A stretch of 64,000 nt of DNA from Hyalella azteca (Eukaryota > Arthropoda > Malacostraca > Amphipoda > Hyalellidae). Shown piece by piece: positions 13,001 to 22,000 of the stretch. The notes under the pieces were generated by a model. That model did no database searches. It was not told the DNA's origin and saw only the letters and a list, made by a program, of their open reading frames with translations. The translations under genes were made by a program, and so were the position numbers. Within the stretch, counting starts at the first letter, position 1. The number at the start of each line of letters is the position of its first letter. The stretch covers positions 1 through 64,000 of the forward strand of contig NW_025931515.1 of NCBI RefSeq assembly GCF_000764305.2. The letters run 5' to 3'.

Positions 13001-16000
13001 TTGAATTAGAATGATATACACAATTTAAACGTATTTTTAAAATTGCTTTTCATATATATACTTTATTACTTTACTTTATATACCAAAATTGTTTCTCATA
13101 TAATTAGAGGCAAAATAGTTTTTCCATACCTGAATTAATACTAGAGTATATTGGGAGTTATTTGTTTTATTTAAAGTTTCGGGTTGAAGAGGCCTTTTAT
13201 CAATTAGCGACCAGATGCTATATTATAATTAACGGGATTTTTGTCAAGTTTCGTAACGTTTTGATGTCCTGATGCTAGGAATAAACTTTCAGGTGTAGGC
13301 AATATCCCGACACGATAGGTATCCAATGTTGTCGCTGCTGTTATCGCTGCTGTTATCGCTGCTGTTATCGCTGCTGTTTTCGCTGCTTTTATCGCGGCAG
13401 TTGCAATTAATATTTTTGTTGTTGAAGTTGCCGATGTTTTATCATTACCAGTCGTTTTTATAGGTCATGATTATTGGTTATCACCATTGGTTATAATGAT
13501 GATTCATGTTTGTAGGTCGTGATAGCGAGTCATCACCTGCAACATCAATAAAACTATTTTGCAGCGTTCTCGAGAATATTGAATTTTCAAAGTTAAAGTA
13601 TATTTTTGACGACATTCATATATTTTTAGTATTCATGTCAACAATATTTGCTTTATTGTCTGTATCATTTTTTTTATTGCCGTAATAATGATTCCGTTGT
13701 ACGTCACGGCGAAATTTTGCACGTTTGTGTCATTTTTACTGTGAAAAAATAAAACAGTTGCTTATTTCTTAAATGTTAATTATTTTTTAAACAAAAAATT
13801 AGTTCTAGCTATAATTAGCTCGTTAGCAAGGCTTTGCACGGGGTTGATAATATTCCTGCCATTTTAAAATATTTTTCTCCAGAATCTCGTTATTAATAAC
13901 ATAAGTAGACTTCGATTATTAAATAATGATCTCTTCAATCTTAAATTTTATATTTAACAGAATCTCTATTAGACTCACATCTCAAAATATGAAAAAAATT
14001 ATTCCGCTTATCTGAATTAGAATGATATATACTAGTTTAAAGTTTTTAGGAAATTGCTTGTCATAAATTTACTTTAATAGAGGCAAAATAGTTTTTCCAT
14101 GCCCGAATTGACACTAGAGTAAATTGGGAGATCTTAATTTTATTTAAAGTTTCGGTTTGAAGAGGCATTTTATCACTTAGCGGCCTGATGCTATATTATA
14201 ATTAACGGGATTCTTTTCAAGTTTCGTAACGCTTTGCTTTCCTGCCGCTAGGAATAAATTTTTAGGTGCAGGCAATATCCCGGCACGATAAGTATCCTGG
14301 ATACGCGCCCCAACAGCCCCTATATACAATATCCCGACACGATAAGTATCCTGGATACGCGCCCCAACAGCCCCTATATACAATATCCCGGCACGATAAG
14401 TAACGTACTCCAACAGCCGCTATATACAATATCCTAAAACGATAGGTATATTGGATAAGATTAGTATAAGTATTATACGTTTTACGGCGCCTGCGAGCAA
14501 CACGCAAACTTTGACAAATATTTGTACAAGATTTTCATGTTTCTATTAGAAAAATAATACAATTTTGAGATTTTATTAGCTTGTGATTTTTTGACTGAGC
14601 ATTTCTAGTTGCGGGTATGAACTTTAATGCATTAAGCCTAAGCGAGTATATAAACTGAGGATCTACTTTAGCCCTATATTACCAATTGAGAAAAACAAAA
14701 AAAACTGTAAGTGTGAACACTTGAGTGCGAAAACAGCGGCTACAAGCTTGAAAACTTCCTGGAAAACACCCAAGAATGTTCGGAAAATTAGGAAAAGTAA
14801 GAAAAAATAACCAATGGTTCGTCATGAAAGAGGATTAACAGAATTTAAATGTAATTCTTGAATAGGAGCCGATAAGAAATAAGAACAGCGTAACATAATG
14901 AAGCGCATTAAGAAGAAAAAGAGTGTAATAGTAAAGAGAGGGCGCATTGCCAAAAACGAGGAAAACAATAAAGAGAACGCAACATTAAAGAGAAGCCAAA
15001 ACGAAACAAAAGAACATCAAAGAGAAGGCGCAGCGCCAGAAAAGAGCACTTAAGAGAAGGTACAGCGCCAGAAAAGAGCACTAAAGAGAAGCCACAAGAG
15101 AGCACTAAAGAGAAGGCACTGTCACAAAAGACCATCAAAGAGAAGGCGCAGCGCCAGAAAAGAGCACTAAAGAGAAGGCGCAGCGCCACAAGAGAGCACT
15201 AAAGAGAAGGCGTAGCGCCACAAGAGAGCACTAAAGAGAAGGCGCAGCACCACAAGAGAGCATTAAAGAGAAGGCGCAGCACCACAAGAGAGCACTAAAG
15301 AGAAGGCGCAGCGCCACAAAAGAGGCCCGCTGGTCCCAAGGCCCCGACTTGTGTGGCCAACGCCACGCAAAACATCCAAGAAATTCTCCTCAAATAAAAT
15401 AGACACAAGTTCAGCCTGCGATTATTGGCGATTATAGGCGCGTTATGGCAGGTCGCGCGGAGGCTGCCAGACGGCCGACGTTAAGTTTTAATAGGGGAAG
15501 GAATCTTTTGTTCTAAAGAAGGGAAGGGATTAATTTAGACGTCACATACGTCAGCGCCGGATAAAGTGAGGCTGGAAGCCCACGTGAATAATGTTTGGCT
15601 TTGAGTTTTGTTTAACGGTTTGTTATTAAACAACTCAGTGGATAATGTTGGAGTTGAATTTGATGATTTTTATTACACAGCAGAGCGACAGATATGAATT
15701 AACTTTTATAAGCATTGAACTCTAAGTTGAACAATTTATTAATGTTGAATATAAAGAAAATAATTATTCTTCTTATCACCGTAGCCCCTAAGAAATGGCA
15801 CAAATTAAATTAGTTTCTTCTTGTATGTAATATTCACTATGTTCTCAAAATTTCCATTCAGATTTTTTTTTATTTTTTCGTTTAAAATACGAAAAATCTA
15901 TTTTTATTTTCAATGCTTATCACAGTAAAAAAATCTCTTCAATAAAATAACGATGCGTTTTATTTAAATCCAGATTAAATATGTTATTCATGTATAAGTT

Positions 16001-19000
16001 TTGGTATAAATAACTTCTCGTGCTCACTGGTACAATAATACAATAAATAAAAAAATTATACCAAAAAAAATCAGATAAAGTTTTGTTTCGATTAGCTGTT
16101 AAAACCTAAAAACAGGTGTTCAATCTCAGCGCTGGCGCTATAATGAACTGTTCAAAAGGTTCGGGAAGTGTAACCTTACACCGTTTGCGGTCAGCTTAGT
16201 GACGTGTGACGGTTTGTGGTCCACATGTGCGGTTCTTGGTCCTCCTGTGCGGTTCGTGGTCCACATATGTGGTGGTGTCGGTGTGTTGTGGTCATCACAG
16301 GTGTGGTTGCGGCGTGAGAAGTTCCACACGACAAGACGTCGTAACCACACGGCAATGAACCGATGTCTTGCCAACGTCTGAGACAGCTGCAGTCAGCGCT
16401 TTAAAAAAAAGATCAGCTGATTTTTTACTTCGGATTATCCCAAATCCAATTTACAATGCAAAAAAAGACCATTTTCCGTATATAAGAGGAGATGTTGTCT
16501 TTATATACTTCAATCATATATATCAGTTGAGAAACTTTGAAAATTATTTTGATTACTTCTAATTTGAATTATAAACGTCATAAATGTAATACTAAAAATA
16601 TATAGCGATCGTTCGATTATATTATCCTTGTATCAAACTGAAAAAGATTGTTTAACTTTCTTAAATCATTTTTGTTACAAAATTCCTAAAGTAGCAAAAT
16701 GTCAAATTATTTCGGTGATCTGCAAAAAACCTAACGGAATTGATTACACGTTCTCCATTAAGCTACTCAATGATAATGATAATCTTTCTGAAAGAGCGAC
16801 ATATATAATAATAATCTCTTTTTGTTTAAATTGAGTAACTTAACGATAAAAATTTTGTCATATTTCGATACGGGCAATTTTAGGAAGAAAGAAAAATTAA
16901 TCAAAACTAAATCATTTTATTCACGTTCAATACAACTTGACCAAGCATACAACTAAATTGCGTCTATCAGCAAAAAACTTAATTCCCTTGAAAATTATGA
17001 GCAACACAAACTCCTCTATGCCAAATATTTTTTATTCTGTTCCTTTTAATTTCATTATAACGGTAACTTTAAAATATACGAACATTTAAGACTTCCATCA
17101 GCCTGTACAGTAACCTTACATACAATTATAATACAATCACCTTAATTACTGGATACTTATCATGTCGGGATATTGTATATAGGGGCTGTTGGGGCGCATA
17201 TCCAGGATACTTATCGTGTCGGGATATTTTATATAGGGGCTGATGGGGCGCATATCCAGGATACTTTAATATTATTCGTGTCGGGATATTGCCTGGACCG
17301 GAAAATTTATTCTTGGTTTCAGAATGGCTAAGCATTGCGAAATTGGAAGGGGAGGAACGGTGCAAAAATAGAAATTTGGTTTTCAAATTGTGTGATGAAA
17401 TATAATTCAGAAAAGTAAAAATCGGGTTTTGCATATTTTAAAACGAGAGCGCAACTCTATATCACTTACGTATATAGATCATATAATACCCGCATAGTTT
17501 TTATTCTTCATTAGATATTGCTGTGTTGTACTTTTTTTGTGAGAGTGGGGATGAAAAAGTTTAACTAATTCAATTTTAACTTATGAGAAGGGCTATAATT
17601 TTTTTAAACAAATGTTACTGATAAATTTACGATAAAATATAGGGGTGAGTCAACTAGTCAAGACATGACACTGCTACCCATGTCATCGCCGTCGCTTGGC
17701 TGGTTAAGGCATGTCATTTATTCAGCAACTGGAAGATGTCAAGTCACGCTGCACTGTTTACCCCTTAATCCTCAATTATCCTTATCTTCAATTAAGTGCG
17801 TATCCTAATCGTGATTAAGAACGCGATCTAATCCTTATTTATTTGCGTATCCTAATCTCTTATTATTTGCGTTTCCTAATCTTTTAATATTTGCATGTCG
17901 TGATCCTCAAGTACATGCAAGTGCCCCAATTTTTTATTAGCTACGGTTCTTACTCCTTAGTTTGTTACGAGGTCTTATTTTAATGAGTTACGAGTACTAA
18001 TTCAGAATTAGATCCGTGCTCCAATTTTTGATTTTTAATTGGTTAAGAATCATAATCATGAATACAGTACGTGCCCTTATCCCTAATTAATTACTGTCTA
18101 AAGTTGAGACGGTTGTCCTGTCTCAAGTTTAGACAGGGGCGCGGGACATGGAAAATGTATCTCATTTGACGTGAAGCCGCTGCCAGGTATGCAGCTTTGG
18201 CCCTCAAGTGTCAAGGGCTAACCCTGGCGTCTCTATTAAAAGCCATAAGTGGATTAGAGGCCATTAAGTGTGTGGCCCCCGATAAACCGGCCATGATTTG
18301 GGCCGGTGTAGTGAACCAATATTGGTTTGAAGAGACCGCGTCACCTATCTCGCCATCTGATCAATTGTAGCCATTTGCTGATGGGAAGTGTGGACAAGCG
18401 GCGGTCAATTTGTGCTGATGGACAGTAAACAAGATGCGGTCACAGTGGCCAGTGGTCCACTAAAGAGACTTGGTCACTTCAACAGCGAGTCCTGTCACTC
18501 CTGAGGACTGTCCAGTCCCTGTGTTCTTTGAAGGTCCATAGGCCCAAGGATGGTGTGTTCTTAACAGCCTAGTGCGCTAGAAACAACACTTGACACTGTC
18601 TCTAGTTGTCTAGACGTCGTCCATATTTGTCTAGATCTCACTCGTCCCAATTAGGATGCGTCGTCACCTACAGGCTGCCCTAGACAAATCAAAGGCTTGG
18701 CCAGATCAAAGATTTAAAAAATTATGAATCTTTTTATGTAGGTCTGTCTTTTTCAGATAAGATAACAAGTGAATTTAATGACATGCAAGCAGGTTAGCTC
18801 GGCGTCGCTCGTCGTTGATTAGTTAAAAATTTTAGATTCCCGTTATCCAGAATCCCGTTATCTCGAATCCCGTTATCCAGAATGCCGTTATCCTGAATCC
18901 CGTTATCCAGAATCCCGTAATAATAAAAAATCCAATGTGAGCTAATTAAAATGGGACCCATTCAACCTAAACAATTTCTTTGAACTCACCATAAGGCGTT

Positions 19001-22000
19001 TGTTTAAAAATATGAAGGAAATCATGTTGCGTCTTCTAAACTAAATTTGTAGATACTAATTTCTAAATGAAATTTCATTCTCTGGTCCACTGCTTTCCTG
19101 CCATTTTTGCAATGTCATGCTAATCTCCCACAAGGCTTCAAAAAAGTCGAAATATAATTCAAACATATAAGATAACGAACGAGCATGTTATGCGTGTTAC
19201 ATATGTATATGTAATAATGATGCTTACTATACTTACCAACTACTATAAGTGATGATTTTATCCAGATATATCGTATATAATTTTTTATTTTGTTTACAAA
19301 TACAAGGGCTGGACGAAATAAAGGTGGCGCCTTAAAAATACACGAAATATATTTTTAATATATGATGTAAGTCAACTTTTTACGACAACGACAGCTACAA
19401 TTAATTCTCCATACATGCCTTTAAATTGTGAATTGTGTGTGTGTGACCAGCCACTGCCATGTGAGCACCAATTAGCTAACAATTCGGCCTCTTGCAAGGT
19501 CACATAGGTTTGCAATTTTACATTTTACAAGCTTATATAGCCACACAAATTTTCTACAAATATCTTTGCACGCATAGACTATCAATTAGCAGCAATAATA
19601 AAGAATAAAGTTTTTAAATATGTCAAGCTTTTATTATTTAAAATATGCTCAAAAGTTACGAGCTCATAAGGTTTGATGCGTCATATCATTCGTATTTATT
19701 TCACTTTGTCCATATCATTTTGATCAACCTCCGTATTTATATCATTTTGGGAAACCTCCGTATTCGTATAATTTTGTCCAACCCTTGTATTGATATCATT
19801 TTGGTCAACCCCCGTATTTATATCATTTTGGGAAACCTCCGTATTTGTATAATTTTGTCCAACCCTTGTATTGATATCATTTTGGCCAACCCCCGTATTT
19901 ATATCATTTTGGGAAACCTCCGTATTTGCATCATTCTGTCCAACCCCTTGTATATATCATTAGTTTGCCTAAATCGCTGGCAAGCCAGGAATTAAAAAAA
20001 GAAACGCCAATAAATTTACCGTTTCGTTAATTCAAGATGATGATACGCTGAATTTTATCTGATATAACGGTTTTAAATATATAACAGATATAAAATATTT
20101 CTTATCAGATACAGCAACATTTTTTCCAGAAGATTCAAGTCCATACATTACACAATTGCACTTAATAGCGAATTTTTTAAAATATTCATTTAACGTGTTA
20201 TGTTTAGTGTTGCGGATTATATTTGTACATACTTCTGTCATCATATGGATGAATTCATTTATATTTCGAAGCTAACTCCGCTAGAGTAAGAGCATCTTAG
20301 TGTAATACTTTATAGGCCTGGTTGCGTAATACTTTATTACCTCCAGGTACTATCAAAGCCTAGTCTCCAGCTCCTACCTAGACTTTGAATTTCTAGAGCT
20401 CCTATATTTAAGTTTGGTCTCTGGACCCTTCCTATACACATATCGTTAATTCCTCAACTGCAACTCGAGCTCATGCTTTCCTAAGAACTATTCTTATTCA
20501 TGCCTCAACTCGAACTTCAACTCGTCTCATTCGAATTTTAGCCTGAGCTGTCACTTCATTTTAAACGCAATTTAAGACTTTAACTAGTAGGAACTCGGTA
20601 AATCAAACTATTTTAACTTTAACTAGGCCCGTAAGACTTAACTGGTTCAACGTTAAATAAGCTCATTGAAATAAACAAGTCAAAGTAAGCTTAAACTAAA
20701 ACTCGAACTTCAACTCGAGTATCAGCATAGTTTTCACGAGACCTGCCGCGTGTCATTGCGCCGGCAGATGCTCATCCTGACGTCCTTTCTTCCATTTTGA
20801 AATCTATCCGTCCCTTGCCGTCCCTTGCCGTCCCTCACCGTCCATCGTCGTCCCTCTCCGTCCCTCGCTGTCCCAATGACGTCCCAATAAGTCCGCCCTA
20901 TATTAGAGACGGGTTCTCAGGGTCCCACAAAGCCGACATTGTGGACGTGCCCAAAAGATCTCCGTGGGAGCGGCGTGAGCAATGGCTGGGGCGTGGCGCC
21001 CATCAGGGTTTGGAGGCAGCGCTTTGTGCTGCCACCGTGGCATGTCTGCCACCGTGGCATGTCTGCCACCGTGGCATGTCTGCCACCGTGGCATGTCTGC
21101 CGCCGTGGCATGTCTGCCGCCGTGGCATGTCTGCCACCGTGGCATGGATGCCATCGTGGCGTGCCTGCTATCTTTGGCATAACGTGGCATGCTTGCTATG
21201 GTGGCATGTGAAGCTGGAGTGTGTCTATATGTGTAGCATATAAACTATGTATTACAAGCGCGATATATGCGGAGTAGACGCGTGCTAAACCAGAGTCGTA
21301 AGGACACATAGCCATCGATAGGAAACGATGACTGTAGGATACACAGCCATCTGTAGGATACATAGCCATCTATATAATACTTTAATTTAAAAAGCGATTC
21401 ACATCATTGTGAGTATCTGATTAATTTCCACTTGCTTATTTACTTCCATATTATTCTTTGTAGGTTTAAATTATTTATTCTTTTCACAATTTAAGGTATT
21501 GAAGAAACAAATTGAGGCTCTATAACTATTTTAAACTGAAAGTATTTGTGTAAAAATAAAGTTGGTTCTAGGTTAAATAAACCACAGGGATTTTCTATTA
21601 AAAATATATTTTTACATCGACAGGCAAATTCCCGAAATGTATTTATGTTTTTTTTTCTCAAAGCTATGAAATAAAACAATTACGACTAAATTATCTTCCT
21701 GTGATTTACCTAACAAGTTTTCAGCTCTAGTCAATTTAATATCATTATCAAGAAGCAAAATTTCATCAAAATGTTCACAACATTTAATAATATTCAGGAC
21801 TTCTTAAATTTATAATAACTACATTTAGCACGCCAAAATCCTAATTAGAATATAATTCAGAGTAGAAGAAAATGGCATGTATTGTGTTTGCATTTTAAAG
21901 CAAAATCTAAATTTCTCTTCCTGCATTTGCTTTTCCTTTTCTATGAAGTTCAAAATTTTTTCTATTGGCTTGTATTATGTTGGCACTTTAAAGTAAAATA